A DNA stretch of 64,000 nucleotides from Rhopalosiphum padi (GCF_020882245.1 NC_083598.1:2163178-2227177), one strand, 5' to 3'. Shown: positions 9,986 through 24,278, numbered from the stretch's first letter. A program made the numbers and translations. The notes: generated from the letters alone by a model not told the origin.

Positions 9986-12900
9986 TTTAGCAGATTTATA
10001 ATAGTGCGATCAACACGACCTACAGCCAGAGTTGTATCACAGTAGTACTCAACTACTTACCACGCTTTTATGAAATCTGTTTTGTAAATATTACTATATT
10101 AGTATAATATTATTTTATGTTAATTTTTATTTACTTAACCTGTCCAACTATAGTCAGTGAGACGTTTCGATTTAAGGGGCGACAATAGTAGATCCATGTT
10201 TTCTCGATTTTTATGGTTATCCTAGTCCTATTTTGATCATACGCCTATTTTTTAACACACCCATAATAAAAATGACCCGCTCAACACCAAATGTACAGCA
10301 TAACGATTTCGGTTTCTACACTGTACCCATTTTTATATTTTCTCGGTGAGGTTAGTAATAATTCACGTGGATATGATATTATGCCACGTATCTTGGCTTC
10401 AAGTCAAGCCATAACGTTGATCTTAGACTGAATGTCGAATATGTATATATTGTAAGATATTTACTTGGATTTGTAATTAGTTTGACTGCGAACACTGTCG
10501 TCAATTATGATATTGTACTATTGTCCGACCTATACTATAGAGTATCGTTGTATGGACTCCTTATTTCTACTGCTCTATACAGTGATTCGATGTAGCTTGA
10601 GAAAGACCTTAGCGTAAGTTTATGCGGTTTTCCGGTTACTTATTCAAAGTCCGATCGATTATTCCCCAGTATAGCTAATATACCTATACTTGGTCTATAT
10701 CCTCGGTCGAAAGGAGACGTACTACGGTATTATTAATTTCACCGAAGGGTTGCTAATTGTTAATATTAAATCGTCTTCACTTGTCTTGCTACTCTGCTTT
10801 TAGGTAAGCTCCGATGTTCAACTCAAATTATTACTACATTTTGCATGCCCTATGCCACCACCAATAATTATTTAACTATCAAGCCACTTATTAGACGATT
10901 AATATCTAATATCAATGTGGTGGACCCACAATTTGTTAACTTCAGTCTTTCTATTTTGTTGATTATTTTTTAAATGTGCTTAGTTTACTTCACGCTACAA
11001 CACGTATATTTGTAACAGCAAGTTTACCTTTGCCGTTATATTAATTTGACTTTGTATTGTATTAAACATGTGCATATTTAACAAACGTAATTGAAAATTG
11101 TAGTTAGATACGTCAAGTGAAGATACCTAACTATATATTTAAAAGGGACACCAGCCTGTGAAAAATAAAATAATTTAGGTACTTGTGTATTAAATATTAT
11201 CACTAGCAAGTTTATCAAAAAACGATGCATTAGGCTTAGACGTTTAGTGTTTCTAATAACTGCATAATACCGCGGTGGTTTTAATAATTTCAGTTTATCT
11301 TCGCATGGTTTTGAACAATAATAATAATATTGCACGCCATTGCACTATTACAGTACATTGCGATACTATTTGTCACCTTTTTATACAAGTCGAAAACCGA
11401 TAGAGTATAATATATATAGGTATGGAACACGAATAATAATTTGTAGCTGAACTCTAAACTTTGACCGTTTTTGTGTAAAGCCATGTAAAAATTCGTGTCA
11501 GAAACTTAACCGTTAAATGTATTTATTATTTGTAATTTGTGCGATTTTCGTAATCGAATAATTTCCGCAACGTTTTTGAATTAAACGTAATATTATTATA
11601 AAATAAATTATATTTTTGCAAGGTCAATATCATAATAATTACACGTACTATACTTATCTTATATCTTTAGTGCGTGGCGAGTATATTTAAAAGTTTGTTA
11701 TAAAATTATATTAATATGTTATGTATACCTAGTCCTAAAGTCCTAGTCAAAAACCATTTTTTCTGTTTATTGTAAATTATACAAAAACGACAATTAATTC
11801 GATGATTGCATGGTTCTTACAAACTCCGGATACGTGAATGGGTTTTATTACCAGTTCATTGCACTTCTGTGTGATATCGTATAATACACTTACTGCACCC
11901 GATAAAACGAAAATTTAACCGTTCGCTGTGTGGCGTGTATAATTTTTTACCAAGCATTATAATATAATGCAAATATAATATGTATGGTACGTTTTATTTA
12001 ATTTTCACCTATACATTATTATAATTATTTATATTTGTGTTTTGTGTAGAAACGCAAGTGTCTAAAAAGAAACTCAATGGCCGTCGGACACGATCGTTTT
12101 GTGAACGAAAAATTGTGAACAAACAAAATAACACATTCTTGAATGAAAAAAAAAAGATTTTCATTTGTAGAATTTTAATTTTAATTTTTAATTGACATTT
12201 GCAAATTTTACTTCGCTTCTTAATATTCTTGTATTTATATCACTAATGAGGAACGAAAAAAAACTTAATTTAATTTAGAATTTACAAGTGACTTAAACCA
12301 GTTCAACCTAATTACTTTGAAAGTAACTTTATGTAATTTAATTATATTTTATTTTAAACAATCAACACTAATTTAAGTTAATTATTTATAGACAAATTAC
12401 TAAGCTACCTATTCGTGCTTTTATTTAATTTTAATATATTTCAAGGACTAATTGATAATATTATCATGTAAGTTCGATTTTTTTACAATTATTATAAAAT
12501 ACAATTAAAAAAATATATATATTTCTAGTGATTTTAGTTTAGTATTATTTAAAAAAAATGAATTGTTATCCAAAAATAGATATGATAAATACAATATATT
12601 TTGATTATCTCTTTTGGTTTTAAGTAAACACTGTGTATAATTTTATATTATTGATCTTATTTGTTTATTGTATAGTTAATTATGTATTAACAAAATAACA
12701 TCATAATTATTAAACTTTAATAATATTTTTAAAAATAATAATGAATTTTAATTATAATAAAATTACACTTTTAACTCAAAAATAATGTAACTTAAATCTT
12801 AACCAAAAAAAAAAAAAAATTACTCAATAATAATTACATAATATTTTTTAAAGGTGATTTGTAATATAATTTAATTACGAATAAGTTAATGATAAAAAAA

Positions 12901-13164
12901 AAGTAATTTCCCAAAACTGGTTTGGATAAATTGTTAACTTGTAATTTAGATACATTGTTTTAGATTAATTTACAACTACTGGTTACAATTTATTGAGTAT
13001 TTTTCTCAACCCTAAATATTACGTAAATAAATTATATATTATATTTATCTTCGTTCCCAAAATTAAGAGACTTATTAATTCCCATGACAATATTTGCGTG
13101 CGTGTGTTCAATGAACTAACTTGTAGTAGTGATGCGTCGTAACAATTTTATTCAATAGAAAATG

Positions 13165-13182
13165 TTAGGTTAGGTTAGGTTA
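13165..13182 (+). repeat. Short interstitial TTAGG run
   Basis: Three head-to-tail TTAGG units plus TTA. TTAGG is the usual insect telomere repeat; three units inside a gene-poor region could equally be chance or a double-strand-break scar. Confidence 0.6.
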
Positions 13183-13559
13183 ACATGTTTTATTGGCACC
13201 AATCCCTAACAAAATTTACAATGTTCCGAACGTTTATAAAATTGTTGCAATGATAAAATTTATTGAAATTATGTATTAAACAAACGTAATAAGAAACGTG
13301 ATCGTATGCACAAGAACCATTCTGGAAGAATAGATCCTGCAGTATTAATGAAACGTAAATATTTTATAAAACAATATTATATTAATATGCTTATTGTAAA
13401 TTTTTACATCGTATAATTGAAACGACTACGTCAAGCGATTACCTATTAGATTATTTTATGAATAAAAAAAATGCCATCACCGACTTCTAGAATACAATGC
13501 CCCACAATTAAGCATGCAATTTCTAGTGTTCCCATGGGTAATTCTAGTACTCCTAAGGC

Positions 13560-13599
13560 CCTAAAGAGACAACGATATCACCCAATTTGAAAAACACTG
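13560..13599. mobile_element. hAT-like terminal sequence (single end)
   Basis: Read on the minus strand, the segment starting at 13599 is CAGTGTTTTTCAAATTGGG, resembling hAT termini (CAGTGTTTCTCAAA type). No matching opposite end with an 8-bp duplication was found, so this is either a truncated copy or coincidence. Confidence 0.35.
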
Positions 13600-16500
13600 G
13601 TCTAATCGAAGACTAAACCTGTAAACATTAATATTTGACGGGACCGCCTGTCTGTTTCGTGCATAGTATAACACTATACTAAGATATTCCGGACTTCCGC
13701 GATTTCGATTCTCTAGTTTAGCTTATAGGGCAAACGGACTATTAAGTATACGTTTTATAAATAAGGATACTTCCTGTGCGTTCTCGTTTTATAAGTTATG
13801 ATGACAATACCCTCTTGATATTAACACAATTTTACAATATATAATAACTAATTTTGTAAATAATATTTACTACAGTTATATAATATAATATACTGTTATG
13901 CTATAAATTTACAAAATGTATTCTTTTACACTCGCATTTGGAATGTGTAAAAATATATTAAGCTAATAAGTAAGTATATCGGGTTTGGTTCAAGATATAA
14001 ATTTATATTTTTTTCTCGGAACATTTGAAATATTTATTTAATTGTATTTCGAGGGATTCACTATAGCTATATTAATTCATTTAGAGGGTCTATGATAAAT
14101 TTAAAACCAGTGTTGTGAAAACCTAAAATATAATATGATAAAGCCAACTAGTAGTACGGTGGCCAGATTTATACGGGTGGACCTAGCTGGGATTTAAATC
14201 AACTTTAAATTTCAGCTAAGGCGGCTCGCCAATAGTTATGATTACCATAATAACTAATTTGTAATAATGATAACTTTTTGGTAGATTGTGAAATCATTAA
14301 AATTCATTTATTTCATATTTATAAGCCATTATATTATATAATATATTATGTTAAACAGGCGGTACTAGGTACGTTTTTTTAATATTGAAAAAGATTTTTA
14401 TTAATAAAAAAACACGATTGATCAAAGTAATTATATGTACAAAAAACAATGATTTCTTAGATCTGAAAACTAGCGTGAATGTGCTTCGTTAAACTCCATA
14501 AAATGAAATGACATCTGAAACAGCAGTTAAGGGGAAAACATAAATATTCATTAAAATAAACATATAATGTCAAGATGATTTATTTGGTCTGCTCGAAGAT
14601 CTGAAAATACAGATATGTTCTCTTATAGTAATAGTTATCCTACGTTTCAATTATCGAAATCGTGAATTGTTGTTGTGATGCCACTGTAATTTACATTATC
14701 GCTCGTATCTACATTATTATGTGTTTTTACTCGTTATTTTTTTTTATATGTTCTTTGATTTTTGCGCGAATATATCAACATAGAGTGTTTTTAACAAGTT
14801 AATAATTATATTATATGTACATATCAATTATATGCATTAATTACGATGTATACTATACTATATTTTATACTTCAGTGTAATATGTAATCTTATGAACACA
14901 CATTAAGGATTTATTATATAATCAGAGCTTGTAAGTTCATGAATCTGCATATTAATTTTTCCAAGTCATGATTTATCCAAAGTAAAATAGGTATTTGTTT
15001 AAATATAATAATATCATACAATTTCGTTTTGTAAATAATTATATATATTGAGATTTTCAAGCATAATTATCGTACTTTGACATAATCTTGAATTTTTTTT
15101 TTATGTTATTGATAATACTGTGTTATTAATAATTTTTAAGTTAGTATTAACTATATAATTCATGACTATCGAAAACAATACTAAAAATATTTAAATTTTA
15201 AAAATATAATTATTACGTAATCAATTAAATGATTAAAAATAATATTCGACGCCCAAGTTATATATATTTTTTTTATTTATTTAAATTAAGCTTCGGCGAC
15301 TAAGGCCATTGGCACACCAAAGGTTTTTATATATACACATTATATGATACACCTGCTTCTCGTTTTTCTATTTCATCACGTTATATATTATAAACAAGTG
15401 TATGAAAAAACAAATGTTTTTATTTATAAAAATTAGAAATAAAAAATATTATATTACCTATATTTATAAATAAATAAATTATCATTATTTGTTTTTCCCT
15501 ATTATTTTATTGCATGGTCAAAGGTTTTTTTCTAAATTTTTAGGAACATAGTTATAGTTTAGGCTCAATATTCAATTGTTTTTAGTGCATTCCCTTCGAA
15601 CCCTGATTATAATATTATTATATGTGTTATTATAACTTAAAGGCTGATAAAATTTAAAAATAAAAATACGAAATCATACGAGAAATATTATATAATCCAC
15701 ACACCTTAATGATTTTCTTTGAAAACAGTTGACGGTAAAAATATTTTAGTAATTTTGCCACTTACATAATATAATATAAATAATAATAAAATATAAAGTC
15801 TATAAATAAAATTAATTTGAAAAAGAAACAATTTATCTTCGTTATTTAATGTTATTGCAATCAAAAGACAAACAAAAATTGAAACCATAGATGTAGTTAG
15901 GCTTGCCTGCTAACGAAAACATCTAACGAACCAATCAGATTTGGTCGCACAATCATCAACAGACCCTCTTCATACCTCAATCAAATTCAGTATTCATAAG
16001 ATTGTAAGAGTAGGTACATCAATGTTTAGATTGCGACTCACCACATATTATATGAAAAAAATCATTTTCTCAACACAACATAATATTACATGGGGAAAAT
16101 TGAGAACTATTCCGTCATTAGCCAACGAAGCCAGAGGAATCAATAATTAACGTATTCGTCGAGAAACATATTATAAAAGTTTAAATTTGAACTCGAAACT
16201 ATATGTTATTATCTAGTTATATAAAATGCATTTACATTATTTTTATAAATTATAAAATACCTTTATATTCATAAAAAAAATGTAAATAAATGAAAAAAAC
16301 ATAATAATACGCAGGTTTTTATTTACTTAAGAGAACGTCACATCCGCAAGTGGAGTTGTCTCCGTCTGTCAAAGATCAACATAGTAAGTTTATAAATATA
16401 CAACACTTGAAATGCATTTTTTTTTATGAACTCGAGAATCAAATAAAAATAGTAAAAGCTGATTTTTAAATAGTCACCCGCAATAGTGTTTTGGTTTTAC

Positions 16501-17087
16501 AAAATAGAAAATATTTAAAATATTACACATTTCTATTTAGGCGCCATTTATGTTTATTTAAAGCTTCGTGCCTGCGTTCAAAAATCACTGTGTAGTGTAA
16601 AGTTGAATACACTCTACAACTTGTAGGTGACGTGTAAGTGTAATCGTGTTACCAATGTTTTGTTACCTATGTATTTTATACACAGAAATGGACACGGTGA
16701 ATTATAAACACACAGATAATATATTTAAAGAAATACTTTATAACCAGAAACATATTATAATATATTTTTTTAAATTATCGTGAATTTAATATAATATTAT
16801 CAAAGTATCAAATAAATATTTAAAACAAATTATAATTGAGATTTTTAAGTTAAAATTAGTTCAGGAATATAGCAAAGGTAACTCGCCAAAAGTTGTAGTT
16901 TCGATATATAACTTAAATTGCATAAATTACATAAAAAGCTATCGCAATATTTGATAACTTTATACATCGATATTTTACGAAAGTATTTTGTTACTGACCT
17001 ATTTAAGAAATTATATTTATAAAACTTAAAAACTTCTATCTTTCATAAATAGTTAGATTTTTTTTTTTGTAAAAACAAATTGTTATA

Positions 17088-17549
17088 ATAAGCTGTTTGA
17101 TTCACAAAGCATCTTAATCGAGTTTTTATTATTGTGTTATAATATAATATGCGTTAAAATTCTGATTTCTAAAATTTTTAAGTATTTTTCCCTAGTTATA
17201 GACCTTACTTTCAAATACTATAATTTGTTATTCAATAAATATCTTGAATTGTAGCAACATATATAACCAACCACCCTTTTGACTATTACACATTATTGTC
17301 GATCAGCTGATTTCTACATACATTTTTATACATTCAACTCGAAATTCAAACATTTTTAGTTTCCAAGATATTAAAACTATAATATTATGGAGTATGGACG
17401 ATGGATTTAGAATTTTAAAATACTATTCCTTGTTTATTATAGATGGTTAAGAAAGCTTAAACTCAGAATTTCAACGAACGCGAAATTTAAAAGTTACGGC
17501 GCTGGAGCGGGGCTTAGAAATAAGCATGCACGGTGATTCATCCTGTATA
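17088..17549. mobile_element. Degenerate non-autonomous TIR element
   Basis: The right end at 17526-17549 reads on the minus strand TACAGGATGAATCACCGTGC followed by ATGC. The left part near 17090-17118 reads agctgtttgattcacaaagc followed by atct. The shared spine GAnTCACnnnGCATnnT in inverted orientation suggests a decayed element of about 460 bp, of the same TIR type as copies elsewhere in the window. There is no transposase frame. Confidence 0.4.
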
Positions 17550-17699
17550 AAATATAATATGATATTATACTCCAAACTGTACGAACAATTTTTTTTTCTC
17601 AATCGCGCAATTCTCGGTTTTGTATAATATATAGTAACCCACTTATATATTTTATAAATTGATCACCGAGTATTTTCGTATACACATTTTTCGTGGCCT

Positions 17700-18060
17700 G
17701 TACCTATACGCCCGCAAATACGACGACGACGACGCACGCGTGCCGGCATTTGTTGTGGTTGCGGTTGTCTGGGGCAGTGTTCGCGGTCGACCGCGGCCAA
17801 TCGGACCACCGATCGGCGGCGAATCTGTCCGCGCGCGTAGAGGTCCCTACCTTTATAATATCCACTCGTCCCCCCCCACCACTACTTTGCCGTCAACCCG
17901 TCTACTACCTGTGTAGTATGCGTTTACATAGTACCTGCGTACCCGCAGCAATGCTATTGGAATATATTAATGTTATTTTTATTATCGTGCCCGCCGAGTC
18001 GCGTTTTTCGGTGTGCTCGGACGAACACTAGACAACAGCAGCTAGTTTCAGTTTGGCGCC
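17700..18060 (+). promoter_or_regulatory. CpG-rich island, probable promoter of the Cys-rich gene
   Basis: GC and CpG content rise sharply against the background (for example cgacgacgacgacgcacgcg and repeated gcgcgc and cgcggc motifs). At 18048 lies TCAGTTTGG, an arthropod initiator-like TCAGT, and 18052-18059 is TTTGGCGC, an E2F-like site. A strong splice donor follows at 18239. Together these suggest a transcription start near 18050. Open frames across the island have no protein-like features. Confidence 0.45.
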
Positions 18061-18238
18061 CGCGCGATCAGCAACCACTTCAAGTCACCAGGATAATATA
18101 ATTATATATTTCATAAAACCGATATACTTCATATAGATCTACCATCCCCCGTCCGTTCACTTATGAGCTAACCTAACCGCGTCCAAAACCCTTTTTACGT
18201 CGGTACGTTATAAATTATTTAGCAAAATATTCAAAATC
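18050..18238 (+). other. Probable 5' UTR exon of the Cys-rich secreted gene
   Basis: The start is placed at the initiator-like TCAGT and the end at the consensus donor aatc|gtaagtat (gt at 18239-18240). It has no ATG-led frame of note, so it is non-coding. It would splice either to 18366 or across about 14.7 kb to 32929. RNA data are needed to confirm it. Confidence 0.4.
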
Positions 18239-18365
18239 GTAAGTATACATAAGTACACATCAGAAAAGATTCACACTCGAGGCACGACAGTACAATATTA
18301 TTATTCATTATTATGTAGTTGACACGAGCACGCACGCACATAACAAAATAGAATAAGTTTTTGCA

Positions 18366-18427
18366 GGATAAGATGATATTATATTTACCCTTGTCAGCGA
18401 TCGTCTTGTATGCCCACACGACATCGG
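18366..18427 (+). CDS. Possible alternative first coding exon (signal peptide)
   Basis: The acceptor is aagttttttgcag, ending 18365. An ATG at 18373 opens MILYLPLSAIVLYAHTTS, which looks like a secretion signal. The donor after TCG-G is gtactg at 18428, giving phase 1, exactly what the exon at 38317 needs. Joining it to the exon at 32929 instead gives a quick stop, so the two first exons would be mutually exclusive. The donor is weaker than average. It could also belong to a different transcript or be chance. Confidence 0.35.
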
Positions 18428-21400
18428 GTACTGCATCAGTGCTATATTATGCACCGCGCCTGCATAAAAACAAAAATCCTAAAAAATTATTTGTGGTTTG
18501 TGAAAATCGTTTTATTTACACGTCACGGTACGAAAGAACAAAGTTATTTTTTCCCAACTGGGAATAGGTACGGTAATTTTTAAAAATTTATGTATTTAGT
18601 TTTGCTTACTATTTTCGATTAGTTTGAAAGCGGTGTTAATGTGTAATTAATATGATATTGTTATGATGATTAAACTATTAAAGAAACTGTAAAATAAAAC
18701 AAAGCTAGCAATATAAAACTATTTTGACTTGATGGGTACAAACCATAAACGTTTGAAATTTTTATAGATGAACAATTCAGTGCAATTCATAATATTGACT
18801 CGAACAATACACAAAAAGACACAAAATTAATTTTTAGCGTTTACTCATCATAGAAATACATAGTTTCTAATAATAAAGTAGTTCTGTTAAGTTTAACTGT
18901 TTTGCATTTATATATATACATATATGTATAGTTCCTATGACATCGTGACCGAATGTCGATGCGTGGTCGATAATCGATAACTACTATGCAAATACAATAA
19001 AATATTTATCCTGTACATGAAAATTATAATAGGTACTTGTGCGGTCAATGTCAGACATAAAATTCTGAGTAAAGCCCTACGAATCAAAGGAATGCTACTT
19101 ATTGGATGGAGCTTTTTCTGCTGCAGTCGTACTATCGTTGTAACATTTTTCCTTTATAAATTCATAATTTATTCCGACGATACTATAAAAACTGCGTGAT
19201 TTTCTCGCAGATGAAATGAATAATTAATAACTATAAGTATACAACTAGGGAAAATCTTCATCTTTCAGTTTGCTCCACAGTACCCTCGCTAACTTTCCAT
19301 AAGCTCGTGACTGTGTAAGTGAAAAATTTAATATCACGAATTCTCAAAATTGTTGTAAAATCTCTAGGTTTTGCGCCCACATTTTTTCTTTTATGAATCT
19401 AGTGGAAAACACAATACAAACGGTATTCCATTAAAAATGCTGCTGTTGATTTACAAGTATAAGACTATTCTGTCTCACTATACCTACTGTTAAATGTAAT
19501 AAATACAAAAACTAAACTTTTTTCTAAATTATTTGAAAAATTTAAGTATACCTTATTACTGAAATACGTGATGCTTAAAACTCAAAAATTTGTTAATTTT
19601 GGGATAAATAAATTATTGTTTTGAAATTTTTCTTATAGTAAAGAAGTTATTATTTTTATTTTATTAGTACTATTAAACACTAGCGTACACTAGTATTATG
19701 AAATTCAGTATCATCCATATTATTTAGCATTTCAAAAAATACAATAACTACAGTAATCAAATAAATAATAAATAAAAATATATTTATGAATCATTAATAA
19801 TTAGGTGCTATTAGATATAGTTTGATACGTTGCTTCATTATAATACAATTATTATATATATATATTAGTAGTTATTGAAAATATAATAATATTGTTATGG
19901 TAGTATAACATATACGAAATCATAGTAAAATTATTAAAACAATTTTAGTTCTAACCGTGAACGTAGTAATAACATGTACATATGTCTCCTTCTAGAAAAC
20001 GTATGATTTCCGTAAATGCTCGCTGTTATTAAATATTATTTTTTCTGTATTTAAACTTAGTTTTTTCATTAAAACTTCATACTTGAAATTATTGTAGTTA
20101 TACTACGTATTTTACAATAATAAAGCGAGCTGAGCAGTATTACGGGGTGTACTACAAAATATACGATTTATGCCACTAAATCGCAATTGAATAAGTCTAC
20201 TCTTGCAGCCTGCAGGTGATACACTTTGTATAAATACTACTAATAGTAGGTACTATAATATAGATTTTAAGAGAAAAGTGAATAATATTATACCACCACT
20301 CCCAAAACATATAATAATATACTATATAGAGCATGACCATTGGAACAGAAAAACGATTCAATATTAATTAACTCATTTATCATTCATTTCTTGACCTGTA
20401 TTTCGCATTCAATTTGTTTGATATTCATGATATTCCTAATCGTGCGCGTGTTCGGGGGCAGATTTAAAGAATGGTTTTTATTGAAAATATGAATATATCT
20501 CGAAATCTTCAAATCGATATTAAAAGGAGCTTATCGTTTTCAAGTTATTTAACTTTGTGAACTAAAATTATTATTGAGTTTACTATAGATTTGAAAATTA
20601 TGGGAGCTATCATTATTTAAAAATCATAGTTGTAATTAATCTATTAACATTGTATGATTTATAACATTATCTATTTATAAGAAATTCTAGATCCAATTTT
20701 ACATTCATTGTATTTTATTGTAAAACCACTTTAAGGGTTACTATATTTTATATTTAAATGCCAAATTTTTTCTACACATCAATAACTGCCGTGACTTACA
20801 GTTTAATAAACTGTGGTAAGAATCACGCATAGACACGTTGTCTTTTCTATTTAGTCAATACACATTAAGTTATTAGTTTTACGAGTGCATATATTTCAAA
20901 TGCATGTCTACCCATGTCGGGACTCAATCCTAATGAAATTAAATTTATTTATTTATAATTCATACGGATAATATTCAATTTACAATATAGTAATAACGAT
21001 AACAGTAATAACATAACAATATTTAATAATTAATTCACTTCCCTATTAATGTCTACGGATTAAAAAAAAAACAATATAGTAGGTATAAATTATTAATTAC
21101 ATAGATATAAACCTAAAACTAGCATTGAGATTAGAAATTATAGCTATGATAACGTTGAGCGTTTAGTACGATCATATATATTATAAAGATTTACAAGTAA
21201 TAAATGTGACTCTATTTAGTAAACGAGTATAATATTGTCTAGGTTAGCAAGGTTAAACATTTTAGAAACCTCTGTGTAGTTATAACTTTATAAGGAGCGT
21301 GGTTAATTTTCAAACAGCAAGCAATCGTTTTTGATCAATTCGCATTAAGTACATGTTTCAGAGTAAAATGGGAATCGATCTTTTTTAATGATGTATATAA

Positions 21401-22053
21401 ATCTAGAAGGAAACAGCTAGGCATGGTTGAAGTACAATATATAACGATCATAAAGATCTATCAATGTTCCCTAAATTTCTTGTGATGTAGCTATATCCTA
21501 AATCATTGTTTGTTTTATTTTTATGGTTGAAAAGAGTAAAAATATAGTAAAAAAAACTAATTTGAAATTTCCAAGATTGTATTTTGATATCCCTAATAAC
21601 TTTCACATAAAAGTTAAACTTTTTTTTAACCAATTATATTGCTGTGCGCACTTAAGCTCCCACAATACTGCGTCTCAATTAGATAGCACATTTATCTTTA
21701 GAGTATTATATTTCAGTATCAAATCGTAGTTATAAATGCTTTTTCTTCGACTGTTGCATGTCTAAAACCAATATTGTTCTTTAATTTTGTGAACTATCTC
21801 ATTAAGAAGTACAATTATTAATAACAACTCTAAAGAACTCAATTTCCTATTTTCAATTAAATATTTTTTATAACATTCATTCCTAAAAAAAAAAAAGGCT
21901 CTAAGTAAAAAATTATTCTGGTACTAACCTATATACCTACTTTTTTTTTAAATTATTATTATTAAAAGAATTTATTATAATTTCTGTAGAATGTGTAATA
22001 GTATAAAATTATAAGAGATATAAATGATATTATATTGTCTTGTATGACTTAAA

Positions 22054-22248
22054 CAGTCGAGTCGCGATAAACCTCGATAACTCGAAAAACTTGACAGCTT
22101 AAATTGTTTTTTATTTCCCTAGAAATATGAATTATATATAATATTATAAATATAAATTAATGTAAATTCGAGTTAGATATCTTGAATAATATATATTTCG
22201 AAGTGAATTTTTATCTCCCTTCAACTTCGAGTTATCGCGACTCGACTA
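22054..22248. mobile_element. Short pogo/Tigger-like MITE
   Basis: The inverted ends match perfectly over 16 bp: agtcgagtcgcgataa at 22055-22070 and its reverse complement at 22232-22247. Just inside the left end, cctcgataactcgaa resembles the CAGTnnACCTCGATAACTCGAA start of pogo/Tigger (IS630-Tc1-mariner) elements. At 195 bp with no open frame, it is non-autonomous. The flanking TA duplication is not clean. Confidence 0.65.
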
Positions 22249-23740
22249 TATAAACTATTATAATTAAAACTCATTTAAAGAACATTTTTGTGATATCATT
22301 CTACTAAAATGGACCATTATAATATAAAACGATTTCGGATTTGATAATAAGCTTAAGCCTGTGGTTATATTATAATTTTGATTTTGGTGGTAAAACAAAA
22401 ACAATTAATTTTAGGGGATAAGTCTAATTATGTGTTGTAGTATGATATTATTATCAACTGTCAACGCGTTATCACATTTGGATTTATTTATATTTTTCGT
22501 CAAATATTTCACCATCACCGCACGTCGAGTATTTGGAAGTTTGTGTTTTGTATTTGTTAAATTCATCGTTATTCATTATTTAACGACATTTTTATACATT
22601 TGCAATAGTATAAGTATGAATTTATGAAAAATTGAAGTATAAAAATTATTTATTACACAAATATTACAAATTATAATTTAAACACAAGTTCCTGCAACTT
22701 TATTGTTGTGTGTACAAAATAATATTTAAGGACGTTTATTTATTGAGGTCAAACTTAAAGTCCAATATAAGTATAATATTAGTATACAATATTATTTACC
22801 TATTAAACTACAATATTATTATAAACTAAATTCACATTCCTCTTTTTTGTAAATGTTGTTTTTACTTGAGTTTTTATACTAAATAATTCCACTTTGTCTA
22901 ATTTTGAAAAATTATAAACAGTAGTGGTTTTCGGCGTTTATTTGATTTTCCCGATTGGACTGGATTTTTTCTATATCAAAGCCACGCGATTCATATATAT
23001 ATTTTATGTTAATACATATTTTTACTGGGTTTAAGCGTCAAAAATTGATTTTGATAACTAATAAAGGCCATAAGTGCCCTTAATTAAATATAAAACCAAT
23101 ATTTTATGGCCTTTTCCTAGGAATAAAAACATACAACAGCAGCCATTTGTGGCGAGCGATTTCGAACTTTACGCAAATTATTAAACTTCGAACATTGAAT
23201 TTTTTTTTTATTATTATTTTTCCATAGATTTTTATTAAACACATCCGCAGTCCTTCAAATATGGTCACATTAACCCTTATAATAATAATAATAATAATGA
23301 CGACGAAACAACCGAACAACAATGAAACAATACGGATTCGCCGGTAGTCCGGTTAAACGCGTATGCAACAACATAACATCATATTATAGCAACGACCGTG
23401 CATAAAGCTGCTGCGGATAGCCGTGATGATGATGTGGACGGGTTATAATTGTATGCGCACATGACGGTGGGTCGGCGGGAGGGCAGCTTACGCGTGATCA
23501 AGGTCTTTTTCGATTTACCGCAATGACAATACGCGCAATTTACCAATTATAATAATAATTTCAAAAAATATACTCCTGTGTATTTTAGGTATATGCGATT
23601 AGTTTTAATTTTAATACTTTTAAAAAAGCATCACATTACGAGAGTATATCAGTAGTAGACAGGGTATAGTGAATGTTATGTTAAATTAAATTAGGTAAAC
23701 AACCTCTGGACAAGTAGTTATGGAATTATTTTTTATCTTG

Positions 23741-23769
23741 GCGTAATAAAGATAAATAAAGATAAAGGG
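23741..23769 (+). repeat. GATAAATAAA-type tail
   Basis: taataaagataaataaagat is a short tandem pattern of the type found at the 3' ends of some non-LTR retrotransposons. No upstream retrotransposon coding sequence is visible. Confidence 0.3.
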
Positions 23770-24059
23770 TTTGGAAGGTATAAGGAGTCTATAGTATTTC
23801 GAACATTTTATTAGCTTATTTTAATCTACCAATATTGAATATTTATAATTTATGTGTATGGTCCAAGAATGATTTATAATTACTAAATCCGATAATACTA
23901 CAATGCATATTTTAAATTTTTTTAGGAACGCCTATCCAAAATAAAAAAGTTAAATTACTGAAACTACACATTTGAATTATTTTGAATTAGGTATATCGAT
24001 ATTTAAAAATAAAAGTAACACTATATATAGGTATAATAACTTACAATAATTTATTATTA

Positions 24060-24278
24060 TTTTTTTTTCTTGTATTATACAAAAGGAGGATTCTCTTTGA
24101 AAAACAGAAATTTGTATCAGTACAGGACACTCTTGAATCAGTACAAATTATTTAAAAATTATGATTTTTAAGTATATTTAAATATTCCAAAAATCAGTAT
24201 TTGAATAAATGTATTATTAAATGAAACAATGGGGATGAGCATAGTTAGCGAATTACCCTACACGAAAAAAATGTATAG
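24060..24278. mobile_element. Dispersed TIR repeat copy
   Basis: The end at about 24250-24278 reads on the minus strand TGTAGGGTAATTCGCTAACT, then ATGCTCATCCCC. This matches the end of the 45670-46300 element (TACAGGATGATTCGCTAATC). The internal sequence tttttaagtatatttaaatattccaaaa is shared with copies at 4.2 kb and 46.2 kb. The left limit is uncertain. Confidence 0.45.

Larger units (their letters stand above)
7026..17600. other. AT-rich intergenic region, no gene supported
   Basis: Open frames here are all short (under 90 codons) and lack splice-compatible partners or recognisable motifs. The region holds repeat remnants listed separately: a palindromic repeat near 9.9 kb, a TTAGG run near 13.2 kb, a hAT-like end near 13.6 kb and a TIR pair at 17.1-17.5 kb. 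Confidence 0.6.

Noticed and set aside
15941..16150. 69-codon open frame
   Set aside because: No family motif, no splice partners, and a length expected by chance; possibly part of an unrecognised repeat.
17659..18031. Open frames of 85 and 112 codons over the CpG island
   Set aside because: High GC removes stop codons by chance. The translations are low-complexity with no domain, and the region looks like a promoter.
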